7,896 nucleotides of DNA from Pirellulaceae bacterium (GTDB taxonomy: Bacteria; Planctomycetota; Planctomycetia; Pirellulales; Pirellulaceae): the NCBI GenBank assembly GCA_013002105.1, contig JABDKS010000492.1, positions 1-7,896 of the forward strand, read 5' to 3'. The notes beneath the pieces were generated by a model, which was given only the letters and a program-made list of their open reading frames with translations, was not told where the DNA came from and made no database searches. Within the stretch, counting starts at the first letter, position 1. Every line of letters starts with the position of its first letter. Of the stretch, positions 1 to 5,863 are shown piece after piece. Made by a program: the position numbers and the translations under genes.

Positions 1-30
1 GGTGCATGCGGGGCACCAATCGTGCACTGT

Positions 31-79
31 CAACAAAACAAGCCCCAAAGCCACCCGAAATCGCTTTGCCGGGGGCTTG
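31..79 (-). terminator. Rho-independent terminator downstream of the HtrA gene
   Basis: Read on the minus strand, the arm CAAGCCCC (79-72) pairs perfectly with GGGGCTTG (46-39). Inside it AAAGC (67-63) pairs with GCTTT (51-47), leaving a 4-base bulge (71-68) and an 11-base loop (62-52). The stem is followed immediately by TTTTGTTG (38-31), a T-rich tail. The stem begins 38 bases past the HtrA stop codon, where a terminator for that gene is expected. No comparable T tract follows the stem on the plus strand, so it should work leftward only. Confidence 0.8.
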
Positions 80-117
80 CGGGAAAACCACTGCTGTCAA
101 TGCAGGCAAGGCGATTT

Positions 118-1617
118 TTAAGGACGGACAACCATCAACATCCGTTCGTTTCGACGCCGCACAATCACACGAATACTCTGCCGCGCCTTTTGGCCTGCGT
201 CCAAAATTTTCTGTAGGTCGGCGACCGACTTCAGCGGCGCCCCGGCGGCCGATTCGATCACATCACCCGGCTGCAAACCAGCGTTGGCTGCATCGCTGCC
301 TTCTTGAATGTCGGTCACGATCAGGCCGTATCCCAAATTGGTGACACCGAATTGTCGCGCCGTTTCATCATTGGTGGGCGTCAAAGCGGCTCCTAAAATT
401 TCACCGGCCTTGAACTCGGCCATCGCCGCATCGGTCCGTTCTTGCAAGTTCACGCGCACCTGCATCGACTTGCCATCGCGGTTGATGTCCATCACGACCA
501 CCGAACCGGGCGGTCGACTAGCGATGTAATTGCGCAGCTTTGCCCCACTGTTGACGACTTTGTTGTCCATTCGCGTGACGATATCGCCTGGCCGTAATCC
601 GGCTTCTGCCGCCGGCTTGCCTTCCAATACATTGCCAATCAATGCGCCCGCCGTGACGGGCAAATTAAACTCTTTGACGATCCCCGGTGTCAGGTCGCTC
701 ACGCCGGCGCCGAGGAATCCACGTCGCACGGTTCCCGTATCAATGATCGAACGCAGGACCGGCTGAGCCAATGAGACCGGAATCGCAAAACCAATGCCTG
801 CACTCGCACCGGTGCGTGACAAGATCGCCGTGTTGATTCCTACCAGTTCGCCTCGCAAATTGACCAGTGCACCGCCCGAGTTACCAGGATTGATCGCCGC
901 ATCGGTTTGCAAAAAATCTTCAAACCCCTCGCCGTTCTCGCCAATGATATCTTGATCGCGGTTCTTGCCGCTGATGATCCCCGCGGTCACGGTCTGTTTC
1001 AAACCAAACGGGCTACCGATCGCGAGCACCCAGTCACCGACACGAATTTCGTCCGAGTCACCAAACTCCGCCGCCGTCAGATTGCCAACGTCGACTTTCA
1101 CCACCGCGAGATCGGTGTCGGGGTCGGTCCCGATGATTTTTCCCGGCGCGCTGCGGCCATCACTGAAATCGACTTCCAATTCATCGGCGCCCGCGACAAC
1201 ATGATTGTTGGTCAAAATGTATCCATCATCACGGACGATCACGCCGCTGCCGCTACCAACGGCTCGCTCTTGCCGCTCCACACCGCCGTCGGCCCCTTCA
1301 TTGAAAAGATCCTCAAACCCCGGCGGCACACGAAAGCCACGAGGCAATCCGCGGCCACGTCGAATGATCCGTGTCTGCTTGCTACTGATACTGACGACGC
1401 TCGGTCGCAACATCGCCGCCACGTTACGAAACGACGCCGAAAGATCCTGGGCTGTCGATAGGTCCTGAGTTTTTGCCAAACGATCCTGTGTCAAACTATC
1501 TTGAGCCCGTGCGTCGGGCTGCAAGGGTGCCGGAACACTCATCAACGCGCCCGTGACTAGCGAACCGACCAACATCGCGGCGAGGACAAAACTGACATTC
1601 TTCCAAATGTTCTGCAT
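118..1617 (-). CDS. HtrA/DegP-family periplasmic serine protease with two PDZ domains
   Basis: This is a 499-residue Do-like (S1C) serine endopeptidase, which in this family degrades or chaperones misfolded envelope proteins. Residues 1-38 form a signal peptide or anchor: Lys6, a hydrophobic stretch at about 8-28, and a possible cleavage after the AxA-like ARA at 36-38. The trypsin-like domain spans about 60-290. Its catalytic triad is His139 (in TNNHVV), Asp169 (in DTDLAVVKV) and Ser247 (in NPGNSGGAL). An Arg/Gly-rich loop at 83-105 corresponds to the LA loop region. PDZ1 lies at about 299-392 and PDZ2 at about 409-499, each with an AGLxPGD motif. The length matches two-PDZ family members. 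The start is ATG at 1617, preceded by GGGAG with a 9-base spacer. The stop is TAA at 120-118, followed by a terminator. The protein runs alone, divergent from glgC. Whether it is DegP, DegQ or a planctomycete-specific paralogue cannot be settled here, so no symbol is given. The family assignment is very secure. Confidence 0.97.
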   Translation of the reverse strand: MQNIWKNVSFVLAAMLVGSLVTGALMSVPAPLQPDARAQDSLTQDRLAKTQDLSTAQDLSASFRNVAAMLRPSVVSISSKQTRIIRRGRGLPRGFRVPPGFEDLFNEGADGGVERQERAVGSGSGVIVRDDGYILTNNHVVAGADELEVDFSDGRSAPGKIIGTDPDTDLAVVKVDVGNLTAAEFGDSDEIRVGDWVLAIGSPFGLKQTVTAGIISGKNRDQDIIGENGEGFEDFLQTDAAINPGNSGGALVNLRGELVGINTAILSRTGASAGIGFAIPVSLAQPVLRSIIDTGTVRRGFLGAGVSDLTPGIVKEFNLPVTAGALIGNVLEGKPAAEAGLRPGDIVTRMDNKVVNSGAKLRNYIASRPPGSVVVMDINRDGKSMQVRVNLQERTDAAMAEFKAGEILGAALTPTNDETARQFGVTNLGYGLIVTDIQEGSDAANAGLQPGDVIESAAGAPLKSVADLQKILDAGQKARQSIRVIVRRRNERMLMVVRP

Positions 1618-1626
1618 CGTAAAAAA

Positions 1627-1631
1627 CTCCC
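1627..1631 (-). promoter_or_regulatory. Ribosome binding site of the HtrA gene
   Basis: GGGAG on the minus strand sits 9 bases (TTTTTTACG) before the ATG ending at 1617. This supports that start codon and the signal peptide that follows it. Confidence 0.7.
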
Positions 1632-1669
1632 GTTCAACACCTCAAACAATACAACCAATCCAAAACCGG

Positions 1670-1698
1670 ATCCAAACCAAGTGATCTCAAGCGGTCAA
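1670..1698 (-). promoter_or_regulatory. Possible sigma-70-like promoter for the HtrA gene
   Basis: On the minus strand TTGACC (1698-1693) resembles a -35 box. A 17-base spacer leads to TTGGAT (1675-1670), which matches only three of six consensus -10 bases. It would start transcription about 45 bases before the ATG. HtrA genes are often controlled by envelope-stress sigma factors, whose sites in this lineage I cannot recognise, so this is a weak prediction. Confidence 0.25.
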
Positions 1699-1722
1699 CA
1701 TCGATTCTCCATCTTAACGTAG

Positions 1723-1740
1723 AACGGACTTCAGTCCGTT
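1723..1740. repeat. Short perfect palindrome in the htrA-glgC gap
   Basis: AACGGACT and AGTCCGTT are perfect reverse complements separated by TC. In single-stranded form this gives a 7-bp stem with a 4-base loop. No T tract follows on either strand, so it is not a standard terminator. It lies 106 bases upstream of the HtrA start and could be an operator or a dispersed palindromic repeat; nothing here decides between them. Confidence 0.6.
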
Positions 1741-1949
1741 AACAAAAACGATTGGGCACGTCGGTCTGATCTCAATTCTGTAGCCAATTCTATCACCAAG
1801 AACTACTAGGATCTCACACCGCCTGCGATCATCATTGCAACACACCGCAGCAACCCTGACGCAGTGACCGCGCCCAAACGATTGTGAGTCGGTTCTGCCA
1901 ATCCCGTGCGGTAACGCGAATTGCTTTCCGCCGCCTCCCAAGATCAATA

Positions 1950-1995
1950 CCCAACCATCAACAACGGGATCGCCCGACCATCAACACCGGGATCG
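1950..1995. repeat. Tandem 23-base duplication
   Basis: Positions 1950-1972 and 1973-1995 are adjacent copies differing at two bases, sharing the core ACCATCAAC followed by CGGGATCG. It looks like a simple recent duplication in non-coding DNA. No function is apparent. Confidence 0.65.
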
Positions 1996-2391
1996 CCATT
2001 GCGACCGCGTTGACGACCTTGATCATGGGACCGATCCATCGCGATCGGCGTGCTGGCCCGCCCACCGGTTTTCTGAAATACGAAATCAAACACCCTCGCG
2101 TACGTCGGCGAAACAACGGTGGTTGGGGCGATTCACTGCGTGATCAAATCGACCAGTCGCCCGATCGCGACCGTGATCTTCGCTACGTTTCCCCCCAAAA
2201 CAGGCGTCACTACCCGCTTTCGCGGACTAGCGACGCAGTGATGACCGAACAACAACGCAGCGATAGCCGGCAAACGCCCCAACCTCGCTCAATATCGCCC
2301 ATTCCTTCGACGACACCTCGACGGTTTTCCTTCTCTCATCGCTTTGGATCGGTGTGCTCTTGTACCTTTTTATCACCAAATCTGATACCTT

Positions 2392-2448
2392 CTAGCTATC
2401 GCAAACGTAAAAAACAGCGAGGTAGATCACGCTAGAAATGTTTGCGAT
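2392..2448 (+). promoter_or_regulatory. Inverted repeats in the probable glgC leader
   Basis: ATCGCAAAC (2398-2406) is the exact reverse complement of GTTTGCGAT (2440-2448). Adding the next two inner bases gives 11-base arms with one G-T pair and a loop of about 29 bases. A second pair, CTAGC (2392-2396) and GCTAG (2431-2435), crosses the first, so both could form together only as a pseudoknot, or they could alternate. The outer arm ends 9 bases before the glgC Shine-Dalgarno. It may be an RNA leader structure or a regulator binding site; I do not recognise a known riboswitch. Confidence 0.45.
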
Positions 2449-2457
2449 CAATCACAC

Positions 2458-2463
2458 GGAGGA
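2458..2463 (+). promoter_or_regulatory. Strong Shine-Dalgarno that decides the glgC start
   Basis: GGAGGA lies 8 bases before the ATG at 2472. The upstream in-frame TTG at 2442 lies on the other side of this motif and has no ribosome site of its own, so ATG 2472 is the better start. Confidence 0.85.
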
Positions 2464-2471
2464 CCATTGCG

Positions 2472-3749
2472 ATGCGAGACACGGTAACCGTCATTTTGGC
2501 TGGAGGACGCGGATCACGGCTTGAACCGTTAACCCGTGACCGCGCAAAGCCGGCTGTTCCCTTTGGCGGCCTCTACCGCATCATCGACTTTGTGCTCAGC
2601 AATTGTCTTAACAGCGGCATGCGTCAACTGCTGCTGCTGACGCAATACAAAGCTCAGTCGCTCGACCGTCACATCAACCTCGCGTGGCGAAATTACTTCT
2701 GTCGAGAACTGGGCGAGTTCATTGACGTCGTACCGCCCCAGCAGCGCATCGACGACAGTTGGTACCAAGGCACCGCCGACGCCGTCTACCAAAACATCTA
2801 CGCAATCGAGCGTGAGAATCCGACTGATGTCGTGATTTTGGCCGGCGACCACATTTACAAGATGAACTACAAACCGATGGTCGATTTCCATCGTCAAGTC
2901 GGTGCGGACATTACCATCGGTGCCCTGCGCGTCAGTCGCGACGAAGCCACTCAGTTCGGTGTGATGCAGGTCGACTTGGATCAACAAATCCAGGGCTTCC
3001 AAGAAAAGCCGGCCGATCCCATCACGACACCCGAGGACCCGGATGTTTGCTTGGCATCGATGGGCATCTACGTATTTAGTGCCCGGTTCCTGTTCGAACA
3101 ACTTTGTGCCGACGCAACCCGCGATGACAGCGATCACGACTTCGGCAAAGACATCATTCCCGGCGCCATTGCCGATGGTTTCCGCGTGTTCGCCTTTCCC
3201 TTTCTGGACGAGAACCGCAAACGCGATGCTTACTGGCGGGACGTCGGAACGATCGACGCGTACTTCGAAGCGACGATGGATTTGATCGAAGTCGATCCGC
3301 AGTTGAACTTGTACGACCAAAAATGGCCTGTTCGCGCGCACCAACCGATGCTACCACCGCCAAAGTTTGTATTTGGCAGCGAAGGACGTCAGACGACGCG
3401 ACGGGGCGAAGCATTGGATTCGCTCGTGTGCCAGGGCGCGATTGTCAGTGGCGGATCGGTCGCCCGCAGCGTCTTAGGACCTAATGTACGTATCAACAGT
3501 TACGCGCAAGTCGAAGACAGTATTTTGTTTGATGAAGTCATCGTGGGGCGGCGTTGCCGGTTGCGACGCGTGATCGTCGACAAAGGTGTTCGTATCCCAC
3601 CGGAAACCGAAATTGGTTATGATCCCGTCGCCGATGCTGCCCGTGGGTTCACCGTGACCGACAGCGGATTGGTGGTGATCGCTCGCGGCGAACAAATCCA
3701 GCAAGTCGATGGCGAAATTCGCTCGGTGTCGCCGCTGGCTACGAAATGA
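2472..3749 (+). CDS. glgC: Glucose-1-phosphate adenylyltransferase (ADP-glucose pyrophosphorylase)
   Basis: This 425-residue cytosolic enzyme makes ADP-glucose and pyrophosphate from ATP and glucose-1-phosphate, the committed step of bacterial glycogen synthesis. The nucleotidyltransferase domain (about 5-265) shows the family motifs in order. They are LAGGRGSRL (9-17, with Arg16), RAKPAVPFGG (24-33, Lys26), GTADAVYQN (100-108), AGDHIYK (124-130, catalytic Asp126), FQEKP (176-180, sugar-phosphate-binding Lys179), SMGIYVF (196-202) and YWRDVGT (254-260, Asp257). A left-handed beta-helix domain follows, including VGRRCRLRRVIVDKGVRIP. Length matches E. coli GlgC (431). Aligning to E. coli, activator-site Lys39 and His46 correspond to Asp23 and Pro30, and Arg423 appears to be Val, while Arg52 and Arg419 are kept. 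The response to fructose-1,6-bisphosphate is therefore probably different (inference). No other glycogen gene is present in the window. Confidence 0.97.
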   Translation: MRDTVTVILAGGRGSRLEPLTRDRAKPAVPFGGLYRIIDFVLSNCLNSGMRQLLLLTQYKAQSLDRHINLAWRNYFCRELGEFIDVVPPQQRIDDSWYQGTADAVYQNIYAIERENPTDVVILAGDHIYKMNYKPMVDFHRQVGADITIGALRVSRDEATQFGVMQVDLDQQIQGFQEKPADPITTPEDPDVCLASMGIYVFSARFLFEQLCADATRDDSDHDFGKDIIPGAIADGFRVFAFPFLDENRKRDAYWRDVGTIDAYFEATMDLIEVDPQLNLYDQKWPVRAHQPMLPPPKFVFGSEGRQTTRRGEALDSLVCQGAIVSGGSVARSVLGPNVRINSYAQVEDSILFDEVIVGRRCRLRRVIVDKGVRIPPETEIGYDPVADAARGFTVTDSGLVVIARGEQIQQVDGEIRSVSPLATK

Positions 3750-3871
3750 ACGCTGCAAACCAACGAACTTGATCCAATCGCGACCCGCTGCCCATCGACG
3801 CAACGACCTGGTCAGTCGTCACCCGCTCGCGTTTCTGCCCCCTTTTTCACTAGACACCCGCCGGGTTGAGC

Positions 3872-5167
3872 ATGTTGCAGTCAACCGTCATCGCGATGGA
3901 ATACTGCACGTGCTTCGTGATCCATCATTGCCCGCTCGTGATCAACGTCCATGCAGGTATCGTCGCGGTCACCTTGTTGGACACAGCCGACAGTGGTTCG
4001 TCATGGATCTTGATCACGCTGCTTTGCGCCATTCTTACCGCAATCGTTGCATTGATCGGCGGATATCTGCTTGGTCGACATTCGCGCCGGCCAACGACCG
4101 ATACCATCACGCCGGCCGAGCGAACGCGAATGTTGGAACTGGTTCGAGAAATCGGGACGTGGACCAACGAGTATTCCAGCACGGTGTCCCAGTACCAAAA
4201 CGAATTGGACACGCTGCGCCGGTTCATCGGTCAGCCAAGCGACGACAACCATCCTCGCCCAAGTGGTGATGCAGAGACCACGGTTGCTCCAACAATGGAT
4301 GGTTCATCACTGGAGTTGGACTCGCCAAAAATCGAGTCCCCAACCACCCAGTCAGACAAAAATCCATCGCAACCGGCGTCGCAAGATGCCGCATCGGACG
4401 CACACGTTCACCCCGAGTCGTCGTCCTTGGCCGCCGACGCGCTTTCTCAGCTGACCGATGCTACTCAACCGCCAAAAAGCGTCGCCAACACAAGTAAGAA
4501 AATATCCTCGTTGCTGCACCAACTGATTCAAAACAGTGGGCAACTTCAGCAACGTCTGGATGCGGCGGAGTTTCAGCTCGATCAAAAGACGCAACAAATT
4601 CAGTGGTATCTTAACGAGTCCCGCACCGATTCCCTGACCGGTCTTTTCAATCGCCGCGCATTTGACCAGCGGCTCGAGGAACTCTTTCGGAACTACCGTC
4701 ACGGCGGACGATCGTTTGTCGTGGCCCTGATCGATGTCGATCATTTTAAGCAGGTCAACGACACTTACGGCCACCCGATCGGCGACGAAGCGCTCAAACG
4801 GATCGCCGAGCGACTGCGGAATCAATTGAGCGAATCGATCATGGTCGCTCGATTTGGCGGTGAAGAATTCGCGGTGATCTTAGAGGCACCGCTATCGGAG
4901 GCAGCCCAACAAGTCGACGTGTTCCGCAAAAACCTGGAAACGCAACGGCTCGCGTTGGACCAAGTCAAAATAACGCGCACGATCAGCGCCGGTCTCAGCC
5001 AAACCGGTGACGATACCGGCGCCGCGTCAGTGGTTCGTCGCGCCGACGAAGCCCTGTATGCAGCCAAAAATTTTGGTCGCAACCGCGTCTATGTCCACGA
5101 TGGCCAAGGCCCCCACGTCTTGGGCGCCCCCACCCTCAGTGAACGTGGCCATCACGCGCCGCCGTGA
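3872..5167 (+). CDS. Membrane-anchored GGDEF protein, predicted diguanylate cyclase
   Basis: GGDEF proteins make cyclic di-GMP from two GTP. From ATG 3872 the product has 431 residues. It has one clear transmembrane helix at about 46-67 followed by Arg-rich GRHSRR, a helical, probably coiled-coil stretch at about 82-119, and a Ser/Pro/Asp-rich linker at about 120-205. A second Gln-rich helical segment at about 206-245 leads into the GGDEF domain (about 250-412). That domain keeps DSLTGLFNRRAF (from 253), the metal-binding IDVDHF (287-292), the active-site GGEEF (329-333) and a C-terminal ADEALYAAK. Where many cyclases have the RxxD inhibitory site this one reads SESI, so product inhibition there is unlikely. 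No known sensory domain is visible. The start is uncertain: TTG 3866 is two codons upstream, ATG 3896 is downstream, and none has a good Shine-Dalgarno. The last six residues and the stop lie in a repeat element. It follows glgC after 122 bases on the same strand. Confidence 0.93.
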   Translation: MLQSTVIAMEYCTCFVIHHCPLVINVHAGIVAVTLLDTADSGSSWILITLLCAILTAIVALIGGYLLGRHSRRPTTDTITPAERTRMLELVREIGTWTNEYSSTVSQYQNELDTLRRFIGQPSDDNHPRPSGDAETTVAPTMDGSSLELDSPKIESPTTQSDKNPSQPASQDAASDAHVHPESSSLAADALSQLTDATQPPKSVANTSKKISSLLHQLIQNSGQLQQRLDAAEFQLDQKTQQIQWYLNESRTDSLTGLFNRRAFDQRLEELFRNYRHGGRSFVVALIDVDHFKQVNDTYGHPIGDEALKRIAERLRNQLSESIMVARFGGEEFAVILEAPLSEAAQQVDVFRKNLETQRLALDQVKITRTISAGLSQTGDDTGAASVVRRADEALYAAKNFGRNRVYVHDGQGPHVLGAPTLSERGHHAPP

Positions 5168-5246
5168 TGTAGCCCGACTCAGTCGCTAACCAAGCAAATC
5201 GATTCCCGCCGCACCTAACGCGTGCCCAACTCGGTCTCAAAAAGTA
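5148..5246 (+). repeat. Hairpin-bearing repeat, direct copy 1
   Basis: This is the most diverged of three direct copies. It begins GCCATCACG, forms an ATCACG/CGTGAT hairpin (5151-5168, 6-base loop), continues through GTAGCCCGA and CTAACCAAGCAA, and ends with ACTCGGTCTCAAAAAG. It is 11 bases shorter than copy 2. It overlaps the 3' end of the GGDEF gene: the TGA stop (5165-5167) is inside the right hairpin arm. Confidence 0.8.
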
Positions 5247-5356
5247 GCCATCACGCTCCGTCGTCATGTAGCCCAAACCAGCCGCTAACCAAGCAATTCG
5301 GTTCCCGCCGTCCCAAACGCTTTCCAACGCGCTTTCTCACTCGGTCTCAAAAAGAA
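5247..5356 (+). repeat. Hairpin-bearing repeat, direct copy 2
   Basis: This 110-base unit starts GCCATCACGCTCCGT. Its right hairpin arm reads CGTCAT instead of CGTGAT, so the stem is broken by one base. Including 18 bases of left flank, 5229-5327 matches 5339-5437 with 5 mismatches in 99 bases, which points to a fairly recent tandem duplication with copy 3. Confidence 0.88.
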
Positions 5357-5437
5357 GCCATCACGCTCCGTCGTGATGTAACCCGAACCAGCCGCTAACC
5401 AAGCAATTCGGTTCCCGTCGTCCCAAACGCTTTCCAA
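5357..5437 (+). repeat. Hairpin-bearing repeat, direct copy 3 (shorter)
   Basis: It matches copy 2 for 81 bases with 4 mismatches, then diverges after CTTTCCAA, lacking the tail that carries ACTCGGTCTCAAAAAG. The hairpin ATCACG-CTCCGT-CGTGAT (5360-5377) is intact. Confidence 0.88.
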
Positions 5438-5479
5438 ATGCAAGCGTCGATGTCGTCATTACCGATGGCCAATCCAAAG

Positions 5480-5510
5480 TCGGGCTACGTCACGACGGAG
5501 CGTGACGGCC
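5480..5510 (-). repeat. Inverted copy of the repeat core
   Basis: Read on the minus strand, this 31-base stretch matches the start of copy 3, from GCC through CCCGA, with a few differences. Its hairpin is GTCACG-CTCCGT-CGTGAC. Both outermost stem bases differ from copy 3 (A-T becomes G-C), so pairing is preserved. Only the hairpin and the adjacent GTAGCCCGA are present; the rest of the unit is missing. Confidence 0.85.
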
Positions 5511-5585
5511 ACTTTGCCAAACTCGACTCGCCGCGAAGCAGCGATAGGCGACGTCCGTGCCACCGGCAACCAGCGAACGTTGCCA

Positions 5586-5642
5586 CTGCGAGCCTGCGGT
5601 TTTACTGCGAGCCCGCGGTTTTCCTGCGAGCCCGCGGTTTTA
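5586..5642 (+). repeat. Three tandem 19-base repeats
   Basis: Units 5586-5604, 5605-5623 and 5624-5642 are near-identical. The unit is CTGCGAGCC(C/T)GCGG followed by four T and then A or C. A partial fourth start, CTGCCC, follows. Units 2 and 3 contain the palindrome CCGCGG. A period of 19 is not a multiple of three, which argues against a conserved peptide repeat. Confidence 0.9.
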
Positions 5643-5863
5643 CTGCCCGGTCCCCGCCTTTGGGCGGCGATCGGGCGGGAAAAGCCAGACAGTGAAGCGA
5701 TCTTCGCTGCGCTGGCTCATCCCGATTCGCAACCATTTGGCCTCTTAGTGGCGCTGTCGGGCCGAACTAACCGCCCTAAACTATCCGCCACCGAATTTCG
5801 GTCGGAACCTCCGCCGTTATTATTCGCACCACACGATTCATTCGAAAACGAAAGCGTTGATTC

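Larger units (their letters stand above)
1618..2471. other. Long intergenic region between divergent htrA-type gene and glgC
   Basis: These 854 bases hold no gene I can support. Both flanking genes start from here in opposite directions, so it must contain both promoters. What can be seen is a possible HtrA promoter and ribosome site near the left end, a palindrome at 1723-1740, a 23-base duplication at 1950-1995, and an inverted repeat plus strong ribosome site next to glgC. An open frame at 1884-2435 gives an Arg-, Pro- and Ser-rich product with no recognisable domain. It is probably chance, or at best a decayed gene. Confidence 0.7.
5168..5863. other. Repeat-rich intergenic region before the peptide transporter
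   Basis: These 696 bases lie between the GGDEF stop and the transporter start. The left half is mostly the hairpin repeats and the middle holds the 19-base tandem repeat. A GC-rich stem, CCGCC (5654-5658) with GGCGG (5663-5667), follows, then a small hairpin AGCGA/TCGCT (5696-5708). Neither has a T tract. The last 150 bases must contain the transporter promoter, but I see no convincing -35/-10 pair or strong ribosome site. Open frames here run through the repeats and show no recognisable domain. Confidence 0.75.

Noticed and set aside
1714..1947. 77-residue minus-strand open frame upstream of the protease gene
   Set aside because: Its C-terminus is encoded by the palindrome at 1723-1740 and nothing else in it looks protein-like.
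2360..2388. glgC promoter with TTGTAC as -35
   Set aside because: Seventeen bases downstream the sequence is TGATAC, which matches only two of six consensus -10 bases, so it is not listed as a feature.
1884..2435. 183-residue plus-strand open frame before glgC
   Set aside because: The product is dominated by Arg, Pro, Ser and Thr with no domain, membrane segment or plausible start signal. It also runs through the 23-base duplication and the glgC leader repeats. It is most likely chance, though a lineage-specific gene cannot be fully excluded.
2442..2471. Upstream TTG start that would add ten residues to GlgC
   Set aside because: The Shine-Dalgarno GGAGGA lies inside this extension and is correctly spaced for ATG 2472, and the extra residues are not typical of GlgC.
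2529..3344. 271-residue minus-strand open frame antisense to glgC
   Set aside because: It lies wholly within glgC, whose reading frame carries every family motif. The antisense frame is a codon-bias shadow.
3750..3871. Terminator between glgC and the GGDEF gene
   Set aside because: A weak stem (ACGAC with GTCGT near 3803-3820) is followed by GC-rich sequence, and the run of T at 3843-3847 is too far away to form a normal intrinsic terminator.
5136..5327. 63-residue minus-strand open frame with an internal peptide duplication
   Set aside because: The duplicated peptide (GGNR.AWLA followed by GY.T..RDG) is only the translation of the DNA repeat in one frame, not evidence of a protein.
5148..5510. 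CRISPR array
   Set aside because: The repeats are about 100 bases long, directly abutting, imperfect and partly inverted, with no unique spacers of regular length and no cas gene nearby.
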